Shown in pieces: positions 38,101 through 45,150 of a DNA stretch of 64,000 nt; position 1 is the stretch's first letter; each line of letters starts with the position of its first letter. The DNA comes from Paraburkholderia silvatlantica (GTDB lineage: Bacteria; Pseudomonadota; Gammaproteobacteria; Burkholderiales; Burkholderiaceae). The DNA lies in assembly GCF_003096715.1 (NCBI RefSeq), contig NZ_QEOL01000034.1, forward strand, positions 1 to 64,000, read 5' to 3'. The notes below the pieces were generated by a model. That model ran no database searches. It was given only the letters and a program-made list of their open reading frames with translations, and was not told the origin of the DNA. Position numbers and translations under genes: made by a program.

Positions 38101-41100
38101 GTCGGGCACCTCGACGCGGCCGCGGGCGTGACGGGTTTCATCGCCGCGTCGCTCGCCCTGCGCAACCGCACCTTGCCGCCGCTCACGCATTTCCGTTCGC
38201 CCAATCCTGGCATCGACCCGACCAGCAGTCCGTTTTTCTTCAATACGGCCGTGCGTCCCTGGACTGATGGCGCCACGCCGCGCCGCGCCGGCGTGAGTTC
38301 GCTCGGCGTCGGCGGGACGAACGTCCATATGGTGCTGGAGGAGGCGCCTTGCCGTCACGCCTCGGGCGAGCAAAGCGAAGGACTCCAGATCCTGCCCGTA
38401 TCGGCCCGCAGCGCCGCCGCACTCGAACGCGCGAAGGCGAATCTCTCGACCCATCTCGCGAGCCATCCGGAGATCGCACTGGCCGACGTGGCCGCGACGC
38501 TGCAAACGGGGCGCCGCGATTTCGCGCACCGTGCCGTGGTGGTCGCCGGGAGCGTGGAGCAGGCCCAGGCCAGGCTCCAGAAAGGCGCGATCGAAGCACA
38601 GGCGCCGCAGGCCACGCCGGCAGTCGTCTTCATGTTTCCGGGCCAGGGCGCGCAGTATCCGGGCATGGGCGCCGAGCTCTATCGCACCGAGCCGGTCTAT
38701 CGCCAATGGATCGACAAGGGCGCAGAGGCGCTTGAGCCCCATCTGGGCCTTGACATCCGCACGCTGCTGCTTGGCGAAGCCCCGGAAGGCGAAGACACCC
38801 CGCACCCGATCCGCTCGACGATCTACGCGCAGCCTGCACTCTTCCTCGTCGAATATGCGCTGGCGCAGTTGTGGATCTCGCGCGGCATCAAGCCGGCAGC
38901 CATGATCGGTCATAGCGTCGGCGAGCTGGTCGCCGCTTGCGTGGGGGAGGCGATCGCTTTCGAGGATGCGCTGTGCCTCATCGCGCAACGCGGCGCGCTC
39001 ATGCAGTCGGCCGAACCGGGCGCGATGCTGGTCGTGCGCCTGCCGGAGGCCGAACTGAGCCCCATGCTGCCCGCGGACGTCGATCTCGCCGCGGTCAATG
39101 CGCCGGCGCTCAGCGTCGTGGCCGGCCCGTTCGCGGCCATCGAAGCCTTCGAGGCCACGCTCAAGGCGCGCGATATCGAGCATCGACGTCTGCACACTTC
39201 GCACGCGTTCCACTCGCGCATGATGTCCGGCGTCGTCGACGATCTCGCGAAGGTGGCCAACAGCCTTTCTTTCGCGAGACCGAAAATCCCGTACGTGTCC
39301 TGCGTGACCGGGCAGTGGGCGGCGATGGATCAGCCGGTCCCGGGACAGTACTGGGCCAGCCATTGCCGCAATGTCGTGCGCTTTGGCGACGCGCTGGCGA
39401 CGGTCACGGCAGAGGGCAAGCCGCTGCTGCTCGAAATCGGCCCCGGCCGCACGCTCTCGACCTTCGTCCTGCAGGGCCTGCCCAAGGACCGGTATCAAGG
39501 CGCGATTGTCTCGCTGCCCGATTTCGCAACGCGCGAGCGCGAGCTTGCCGTGCTCGCCGAGGCGACCGGGCGCCTGTGGCTGAACGGCGTCAAGCCGGAC
39601 TGGAAAACGCTGGGGGCGGGAACCGGCCGCCGCGTTTCGCTACCGACCTATCCCTTCGAGCCGGAACGGCACTGGATTGACGCCCCGGCAACCGCCTCTT
39701 CACGCCAGCCGACGACCGTTGCCCCAGCAATTGCCGCACAAGCCCCGTCCGAAGCCCTAATCGATATTCCTCAGACCGCCATGGCCCAAACCGTCCAAAT
39801 CGACCGCAAACCGCGTCTCGTCGCCGAACTGGCGTCACTGCTCGCCGAAATGTCCGGCGAGGCACCCGATACGTCCGATCCGGACGTGACCTTCTGGGAT
39901 CTCGGTTACGACTCGCTGTTCATGGGGCAGGTGTCCCGCCAGCTGCGCCGCCGCTACGACGTCACGATCAGCTTCCGGCAGATCATGAGCGACTATCCGA
40001 CGCTGCCCGCCCTCGCGCAGTTCCTCGATGGCGCCATGCCGCCTGATCCGGAAGTGCCTGCCGAAGCCGCGCCTGTTGCTGCATCTGCTGTTGCGCCTGT
40101 CGCTGTTCAGCCAGCGGCCGCGCCTGGCGCCATTGCGGCGTCACCGGCGGGCGCGCCTGTGGCCCTGCAAATGGCCGTGGCGCCTGCCACGGGTGACCTC
40201 CAGTCGGTGATCCGCGACCAGCTCGCCGCGATGCAGTCGGTGATGGCGCGTCAGCTCGAGGTGCTCCAAGGTACGCCGCTGGCCGTGCAGCAACCTGCAG
40301 CGGCACCAATCGCGGCACCGGCAGCCGTGGCAGCCGCCCAGGCTGTTGCAGCGGCAGCACCCGCAGCGCCCGCATCGGCCGCTGCGTCCGCGCGCTCCGC
40401 CGGCCCCGAGATCAAGTTCGAGGAGAACCGCCCGTCGCGCTTCACCGCGTACAAGCCCGGCGCCACGCACTCGGCCCAGATGACCGACGCCCAGAAGGCC
40501 TTCATCACCGATCTGGCCACGCGCTACTCGGCCAAAACCGCCACCTCCAAGGCGCGTACGCAGTCGTGCCGGGCCGTGCTCGCCGATCCGCGCACCGCCA
40601 GCGGCTTCCGCGAGGAATGGAAGGAGCTCGTTTATCCGATCGTCGCCCAGCGCTCGAAGGGCTCGAAGATCTGGGACGTGGACGGCAATGAATACATCGA
40701 CGTGGTCAACGGCTATGGCCAGACCGCGTTCGGCCACACGCCCGATTTCGTGGTTGCCGCGGTCAACGCACAACTGGAGGAAGGCTTCGCTATCGGTCCG
40801 CAGTCGCCGCTCGCGGGCGAAGTCGCGCAGATGTTCTCCGAGATGACGGGCCACCAGCGCGTCACGTTCTGCAATACCGGTTCGGAAGCCGTGATGGCGG
40901 CGATGCGCCTCGCGCGCACGGTGACCGGCAAGGACAAGGTCGTCTGCTTCGACGGCGACTATCACGGCCAGTTCGACGAAGTGCTCGTGAAGCCCGGCAG
41001 CGAAGCGGGCGTGCCGCGCGCGTTCCCGCTCGCCCCCGGTATCCCGCAGACCTCCGTGGGCAACATGGTCGTGCTGCCGTATGGCCGCCCCGAAAGCCTC

Positions 41101-44100
41101 GAGTGGATCAAGGCCAACATCGACGATATCGCAGCGGTGCTCATCGAGCCCGTGCAGTCGCGCCATCCGAATCTGCGTCCGAAGGAGTTCGTGCAGCAGT
41201 TGCGCGACGTGACGGCGGCCAATGACTCGGCGCTCATCTTCGACGAGGTCGTGACGGGCTTTCGCGTCCATCCGGCCGGCATGCAGGGCCTGTGGGGCAT
41301 CCAGGGCGACATGGCGACCTACGGCAAGGTGGTCGGCGGCGGCCTGCCGATCGGCGTGCTCGCCGGCACCACGCAGTACATGGACGCGCTCGACGGCGGT
41401 CAATGGCAGTTCGGCGATGCTTCGGTGCCCGAAGTGCCGCCCACGTTCTTCGCAGGCACGTTCGTGCGCCACCCCGTCGTGCTGGCCGCAATGAAAGCCG
41501 TCCTCCTGCATCTCAAGGAAGCGGGCCCGGCGCTGCAGGAAGGGCTCGGCGAGCGCATGGCAGGCCTCGTGCAGCGCGTCAACGCGCATCTGGAGAAGGT
41601 CGGCATCGCCACGCGGGCGGAGTCCTTCTCGAGCTGGTTCTATGTGAATCTCGCGGGCGAGGATCGCCTCGGCAGCCTCTTCTATCCATACATGCGCTAC
41701 CTCGGCGTGCATATCATGGAAGGCTTCCCCTGCTTCCTGACGACGAGCCACTCGGACGAGGACATCCGCAAGATCGGCGACGCCTTCATCGCGAGTATCG
41801 ACGCGCTCCAGCGCGTCGGCATTCTCGGCGGGACGCACGACGCCGCGGCACTTGCGCAGGCCGAACCGCCGCTCACGCAGTCGGCGCTCACCGAGCCGCA
41901 GAAGGAAATCTGGATGTCGGCTCAGCAGGGCCACGAAGCCTCGCTCGCGTTCAATGAGTCGTTCACGCTCGAACTCAACGGCAAGCTGAACGAGGCCGCC
42001 TTCGAACGCGCCTTTGCCGCGACTGTCGCCCGCCACGATGCGCTGCGCGTGCACTTCTCGCGCGTGGGCGACATGATGTTCGCGGAACCGACGACGACCG
42101 TGCCGCTGGTGCCGATCGACCTTTCCGGCCACGCCGATCCGGCGGGCGAGCTCAAGGCCATCGTCGACGCGGAAGCCCGCGAGGTCTTCGATCTCACGCA
42201 GGCGCCGCTCGCGCGCGCCGCACTGGTGCGCCTCGAAGCGCAGAAGTGGGCGTTCGTGTTCACGGCGCATCACATCGTCTGCGACGGATGGTCGATCAAC
42301 ATCATCCTGCGCGATCTGGCCGCCCTTTACGCCGCGCAAGTCTGGGGCACGCAGCCCGAACTCGACGAGGTGCAGAGCTTCCTCGCCTTCGCCAGGGCGC
42401 AGGACGAGATCGGCGTCGAGAAGGAAACGCGCGAGTTCTGGATGAACGTCCACCGCGACCCGGCGCCGCAACCCGACTTGCCCGGCGACCGCCCGCGCCC
42501 GGAACGCAAGAGCTTCAGCGGTGCCTCGACGACCCGCCATCTGGGTGCCGACCTGCTCAAGCAGGTCAAGACCGCCTCCTCGAAGCAGGGCTGCTCGCTG
42601 TTCGCCACGCTGTTCGGCGCGGCCCAGGTGCTGTTCGGCCGCCTGTCCGGCAATGACGACGTCGTGATCGCCGCACCGATGGCTGGCCAGTCGCAAGCGG
42701 GCGAAGCGCTGCTGGTCGGGCACTGCGTCAACTTCCTGCCGCTGCGCGTGAAGTTCGACCGCGAGAAGCCTTTCGCCACGCACATGAAGGCCGTGCGCGA
42801 TCACCTCTACGACGCAGGCGACCGCCAGAACTACACCTACGGCGCGCTCGTGCGCGATCTCGGCATCAAGCGCGATCTCAACCGTCTGCCGCTGACCGAT
42901 CTGCAGTTCAACCTGGAAAAGGTCGACGGCGAACTCGACATGGCGGGCGTCACCACGCACTTCACGCCGAACGCCAAGGCCTACAGCAACTTCGATCTGT
43001 TCCTGAACGTGATCGAATCGGCGCAGGGTCTGCGGCTCGATTGCGACTTCAATACCGACGTCTACGACGAAACGACGATCCAGCGCTGGCTCGGTTACTA
43101 CGAAACCTTGCTGACGGCGATCGCACGCGACGCCGAAACGCCGGTCGCGGCCCTGCCGCTGCTAAGCGACGCCGAAATCCACCATCTGCGTGACGAGCTG
43201 AACGCGTCCCGGCGCGACTACGATCTCTCGCAGACGACCCCGGCGCTGATCGCCGCGCAGGCCTGGCAGGCCCCGGATACGACTGCCGTGTCGGACGACT
43301 CGACGAGCCTCACCTACGGCGAACTCGACGCTCGCGCCAACCAGATCGCCCGCCGGCTCGTGGCGGCGGGGATCGCATCGGGCTCACGCGTCGCCATCGC
43401 GATGGAACGCACGGCGATGACCGTGGCCGCCATGATCGGCGTATGGCGTGCCGGCTGCGCCTACGTGCCGCTCGACATGACGATGCCGCCTGCACGCCTG
43501 CGCCAGATTCTCGATGGCGCCGGCATCGCCGCCGTTCTCAGCGATGAGGCCAGCCTCACAGTGCTGGAACCGGGCGCGCATCGCGTGCTCGACGTGGAGG
43601 CGCTCCTCGCGCAGGACGACGACGAGACGGTGGCACTGCCCGCCGTCACGGATGCGGATTCGGCCTACGTGATCTTCACGTCGGGCTCGACGGGTCAGCC
43701 CAAGGGCGTGGAGATCGGCCATCGCGCGCTGAGCAACTTCCTGCTCTCGATGGCGCACGCGCCGGGCTTCACGGTCAGGGACAGCATTGTCGCGGTGACG
43801 ACCTTCTCCTTCGATATCTCGGGTCTCGAGCTGTTCCTGCCGCTCATCGCAGGCGGCCGGACCTTCATTGCAGGGCACGCGGAAGTGCGCACCGGCTTCG
43901 AACTGGTGACGCGCCTGAAGGAAGAGGCCGCCACCGTGCTCCAGGCGACGCCTTCGCTGTGGCGCATGCTGCTCGAGGCCGGCTTCAAGGCGCCGAAGGG
44001 CTTCAAGATCCTCTGCGGCGGCGAGCCGTTGCCGCGCGACCTCGCGGACGCGCTGCTCGCGACCGGCGCGGAGGTGTGGAACCTCTACGGCCCGACCGAG

Positions 44101-45147
44101 ACGACGATCTGGTCTTCCGCCTCGCGCGTCGTGGCGAACGCCCCTGTGGTGATCGGCGCGCCGCTCGCCAATACCGACCTGCACGTGCTGACCGACGACC
44201 TGCATCTGGCGCCCGAAGGCGTGAGCGGCGAACTGTGGATTGGCGGCGAAGGCCTGGCGAAGGGCTACTTCAACCGCCCCGACCTGACGGATGCCGCGTT
44301 CAGGTCGGTCGCCATCGAAGGCGCCGCGCCGCGCCGGCTCTACCGCACCGGCGATCTGGCGAAGCGGCTCGCCGACGGCTCGCTGCAGCACCTGGGCCGT
44401 CGCGACCAGCAGATCAAGCTGCGGGGCTTCCGCATCGAGATCGAGGATATCGAGGCCACCTTGCGCCGGGCGCCCGGCGTTGCCGCAGCCGCCGTCGCCC
44501 TGCATACCGTGGGCGACAGCCCGCGCCTCGTGGGCTACCTCGTCGGCGCCGGCTCTGACAAGCCGGACCAGAGCGCGGTCGCAGCGCATGCCGCCGGCCA
44601 ACTGCCGTCCTACATGGTGCCGACGCTGTGGATGACGCTCGACGCGCTGCCCCAGACCACGAACGGCAAGCTCGACCGCAAGGCCCTGCCGGTGCCGACG
44701 GCGGACATGGTCGCCGTGCCGGTGCGCCAGCCGCATGCTGCGCTGAAGGTCGTGCCGCAAGCGCCGCTGCCGGTCGAATCCGCGGCTGTCGAGCCGCAGC
44801 CGGACGAACCGGCGCAGATCATCGTCGCCCAGGCCGAACCCGTGGCCCTGACGCCGACGCAGTCCACCATCGCCGCGATCTGGGGCGACGTGCTCGGCCT
44901 CCAGCAGATCGGCATCGACCAGAAGTTCTTCAGCCTCGGCGCAGACAGCCTGCAGCTCTTTCGCATCGTCGCGCGCATGAACGAACGCGGGCTGGGCGTG
45001 GATGCGCGTCAGCTCATGAAGAACGTCACGATCGAGCAGCTGGCCGCGAGCCTCGACGGCACGCAGACGGACGCGCTGGCCGAAGCGCCTGCCGTGGCGA
45101 GGCCGTCGATCCTCAACTTCAAGCGCAGGATTGCCGAGGGAGCCTGA
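35194..45147 (+). CDS. Hybrid NRPS-PKS: A-PCP-KS-AT-ACP-aminotransferase-C-A-PCP (3317 aa)
   Basis: One protein with nine domains in the order adenylation, peptidyl carrier, ketosynthase, acyltransferase, carrier, PLP aminotransferase, condensation, adenylation, carrier. All key residues are visible: A1 YTSGSTGKPKG at 168-178, PCP Ser562, KS Cys795/His931/His972, AT Ser1241, ACP Ser1574, aminotransferase Lys2045, C HHIVCDG at 2359-2365, A2 FTSGSTGQPKG at 2828-2838, PCP Ser3252. There is no ketoreductase, so the beta-ketone left by the KS would be the aminotransferase substrate. There is no C domain before A1, so it initiates. There is no thioesterase; release is supplied by the next gene, 3 nt downstream. 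GC and codon use match the host, so it is not a recent AT-rich insertion. The domain order after the loading module resembles the KS-AT-ACP-AMT-C part of iturin-type MycA and of McyE, known families where the aminotransferase makes a beta-amino acid. Confidence 0.95.
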   Translation: MSHRDGLSGVLPGGTDPVPGVAARFDAICAGFGNHLAVIDATGEENYAALGERSARLATVLHEMGLEPGERCAIMVSRSRDTLALMLAILRLGAVYVPLDRAYPKAQLDFIVADCAPRLIIAEAAALASVGELNGVSVDLEHVVAAAEAADPAPLHASSRDDAAYVMYTSGSTGKPKGVIVPQRAILRLVQGQTFTELSPHTRFLNLAPLAFDASTLEIWGPLLNGGCAAIVNEVQPSLDTIASEIARLGVTSAWFTAGLFNALADYRLEAFLPLKEALTGGDVLSPVHVRKVMEAHSGLQIINGYGPTENTTFTCCYRIPRDGEALANGDAIPIGYAIAGTSAYIVDDKLAPVADGEVGELVTGGDGVALGYLNRPELTAEKFVDDVFAPGARLYRTGDLVRRRPDGAIEFLGRNDRQIKIAGKRIELDEIEHALRVAPGVADAAVAAFDGRMGKAIAGFVKADAADAAVLLKEIRAYLKSALPDYMMPSELRVLPDFPLTPNGKINRKALLSQIDTQSESSVAAPPVDDDVADKLASVFEGLLGKPVDRHANFFDLGLRSLDLMRAHAVIARDVAAKVALVDLFRHPNVEALAAQLRTTLPAASMDAIRQRRGAQGGAIAVVGMSGRFPGARSVSELWANILAGRDCVTHFDVAELEDSFDDGLRRDKSYVKARPILADVDRFDAGFFGMLARESALTDPQQRLFLEIAWEAFEDAGYDPATIAGAVGVFAGTSMNTYFLKHVLSDRAVIDEFTSQFQIGEYQKLMGAGDFVATRTAYKLGLTGPAISVQTACSTSLTAISLAVENLRAGRCDMALAGGVSITFPQKRGYFYEEGGMGAPDGVCRPFDADAKGTVFGSGAGVVLLKRLEDAIADEDPIYAVIRGVGINNDGSDKVGFTAPSVDAQARAIAIAHAEADIDPSSIGYIEAHGTATPLGDPIEFAGLVQAFRLGGAEGGQFCALGSAKANVGHLDAAAGVTGFIAASLALRNRTLPPLTHFRSPNPGIDPTSSPFFFNTAVRPWTDGATPRRAGVSSLGVGGTNVHMVLEEAPCRHASGEQSEGLQILPVSARSAAALERAKANLSTHLASHPEIALADVAATLQTGRRDFAHRAVVVAGSVEQAQARLQKGAIEAQAPQATPAVVFMFPGQGAQYPGMGAELYRTEPVYRQWIDKGAEALEPHLGLDIRTLLLGEAPEGEDTPHPIRSTIYAQPALFLVEYALAQLWISRGIKPAAMIGHSVGELVAACVGEAIAFEDALCLIAQRGALMQSAEPGAMLVVRLPEAELSPMLPADVDLAAVNAPALSVVAGPFAAIEAFEATLKARDIEHRRLHTSHAFHSRMMSGVVDDLAKVANSLSFARPKIPYVSCVTGQWAAMDQPVPGQYWASHCRNVVRFGDALATVTAEGKPLLLEIGPGRTLSTFVLQGLPKDRYQGAIVSLPDFATRERELAVLAEATGRLWLNGVKPDWKTLGAGTGRRVSLPTYPFEPERHWIDAPATASSRQPTTVAPAIAAQAPSEALIDIPQTAMAQTVQIDRKPRLVAELASLLAEMSGEAPDTSDPDVTFWDLGYDSLFMGQVSRQLRRRYDVTISFRQIMSDYPTLPALAQFLDGAMPPDPEVPAEAAPVAASAVAPVAVQPAAAPGAIAASPAGAPVALQMAVAPATGDLQSVIRDQLAAMQSVMARQLEVLQGTPLAVQQPAAAPIAAPAAVAAAQAVAAAAPAAPASAAASARSAGPEIKFEENRPSRFTAYKPGATHSAQMTDAQKAFITDLATRYSAKTATSKARTQSCRAVLADPRTASGFREEWKELVYPIVAQRSKGSKIWDVDGNEYIDVVNGYGQTAFGHTPDFVVAAVNAQLEEGFAIGPQSPLAGEVAQMFSEMTGHQRVTFCNTGSEAVMAAMRLARTVTGKDKVVCFDGDYHGQFDEVLVKPGSEAGVPRAFPLAPGIPQTSVGNMVVLPYGRPESLEWIKANIDDIAAVLIEPVQSRHPNLRPKEFVQQLRDVTAANDSALIFDEVVTGFRVHPAGMQGLWGIQGDMATYGKVVGGGLPIGVLAGTTQYMDALDGGQWQFGDASVPEVPPTFFAGTFVRHPVVLAAMKAVLLHLKEAGPALQEGLGERMAGLVQRVNAHLEKVGIATRAESFSSWFYVNLAGEDRLGSLFYPYMRYLGVHIMEGFPCFLTTSHSDEDIRKIGDAFIASIDALQRVGILGGTHDAAALAQAEPPLTQSALTEPQKEIWMSAQQGHEASLAFNESFTLELNGKLNEAAFERAFAATVARHDALRVHFSRVGDMMFAEPTTTVPLVPIDLSGHADPAGELKAIVDAEAREVFDLTQAPLARAALVRLEAQKWAFVFTAHHIVCDGWSINIILRDLAALYAAQVWGTQPELDEVQSFLAFARAQDEIGVEKETREFWMNVHRDPAPQPDLPGDRPRPERKSFSGASTTRHLGADLLKQVKTASSKQGCSLFATLFGAAQVLFGRLSGNDDVVIAAPMAGQSQAGEALLVGHCVNFLPLRVKFDREKPFATHMKAVRDHLYDAGDRQNYTYGALVRDLGIKRDLNRLPLTDLQFNLEKVDGELDMAGVTTHFTPNAKAYSNFDLFLNVIESAQGLRLDCDFNTDVYDETTIQRWLGYYETLLTAIARDAETPVAALPLLSDAEIHHLRDELNASRRDYDLSQTTPALIAAQAWQAPDTTAVSDDSTSLTYGELDARANQIARRLVAAGIASGSRVAIAMERTAMTVAAMIGVWRAGCAYVPLDMTMPPARLRQILDGAGIAAVLSDEASLTVLEPGAHRVLDVEALLAQDDDETVALPAVTDADSAYVIFTSGSTGQPKGVEIGHRALSNFLLSMAHAPGFTVRDSIVAVTTFSFDISGLELFLPLIAGGRTFIAGHAEVRTGFELVTRLKEEAATVLQATPSLWRMLLEAGFKAPKGFKILCGGEPLPRDLADALLATGAEVWNLYGPTETTIWSSASRVVANAPVVIGAPLANTDLHVLTDDLHLAPEGVSGELWIGGEGLAKGYFNRPDLTDAAFRSVAIEGAAPRRLYRTGDLAKRLADGSLQHLGRRDQQIKLRGFRIEIEDIEATLRRAPGVAAAAVALHTVGDSPRLVGYLVGAGSDKPDQSAVAAHAAGQLPSYMVPTLWMTLDALPQTTNGKLDRKALPVPTADMVAVPVRQPHAALKVVPQAPLPVESAAVEPQPDEPAQIIVAQAEPVALTPTQSTIAAIWGDVLGLQQIGIDQKFFSLGADSLQLFRIVARMNERGLGVDARQLMKNVTIEQLAASLDGTQTDALAEAPAVARPSILNFKRRIAEGA
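35251..37008 (+). other. Domains: loading A1 (predicted Val) and PCP1
   Basis: The specificity residues read from FDASTLEIW, SAWFT, LTGGD, INGYGPTE and ENTTF plus the A10 Lys give D-A-L-W-L-G-G-T-F-K. This is close to published valine codes of the DAxW(I/L)GGTFK type. The carrier core is LGLRSL with Ser562 rather than the common LGGHSL. Assignment to valine is by eye and by memory of the code table. Confidence 0.65.
37051..40053 (+). other. Domains: KS, malonyl-type AT, ACP
   Basis: KS active-site TACSTS (Cys795), AHGTAT (His931) and VGHLDAAAG (His972) are intact. AT has FPGQGAQYPGMG and GHSVGE with Ser1241, and the selectivity motif HAFH at 1337-1340, which indicates malonyl-CoA. The carrier core is LGYDSL, Ser1574. 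A proline-alanine linker of about 120 residues follows. Confidence 0.85.
40426..41778 (+). other. Domain: PLP-dependent aminotransferase (GSA/class III type)
   Basis: Residues about 1745-2195. Shows NTGSEAVMAAMRLAR, YHGQFDEV, FDEVVTGFRVHP and the PLP lysine Lys2045 in YGKVVGGGLPIG. This glutamate-1-semialdehyde-aminotransferase-like class is the one embedded in MycA/McyE-type assembly lines. Confidence 0.88.
41836..45093 (+). other. Domains: C, A2 (predicted Gly), PCP
   Basis: The condensation domain has the intact HHIVCDG. The A2 selectivity residues from FDISGLEL, LQATPS, LCGGE, NLYGPTE and TTIW plus Lys read D-I-L-Q-L-G-L-I-W-K, close to glycine codes I recall (DILQLGxIW). The final carrier is LGADSL with Ser3252. 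Confidence 0.6.
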
Positions 45148-45150
45148 GCG

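Noticed and set aside
36757..39498. A 913-codon open frame antisense to the NRPS-PKS gene
   Set aside because: Arises from high GC and codon bias; it lies opposite the KS and AT domains, whose residues are all intact, and it has no protein family features.
40054..40425. GC-rich repeated codons in the linker between ACP and aminotransferase taken as DNA repeats
   Set aside because: The repetition is only at the protein level (Ala and Pro linker) and no DNA unit recurs.
40141..42960. A 939-codon open frame antisense to the NRPS-PKS gene
   Set aside because: Opposite the aminotransferase and C domains; no ribosome-binding site or recognisable protein. It is a shadow of the sense gene.
45148..45150. 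A frameshift or split between the NRPS-PKS and the C-TE protein
   Set aside because: The stop codon TGA, a 3-nt gap, a proper GAGGGAG site and a new ATG indicate two separate genes, not one broken gene.
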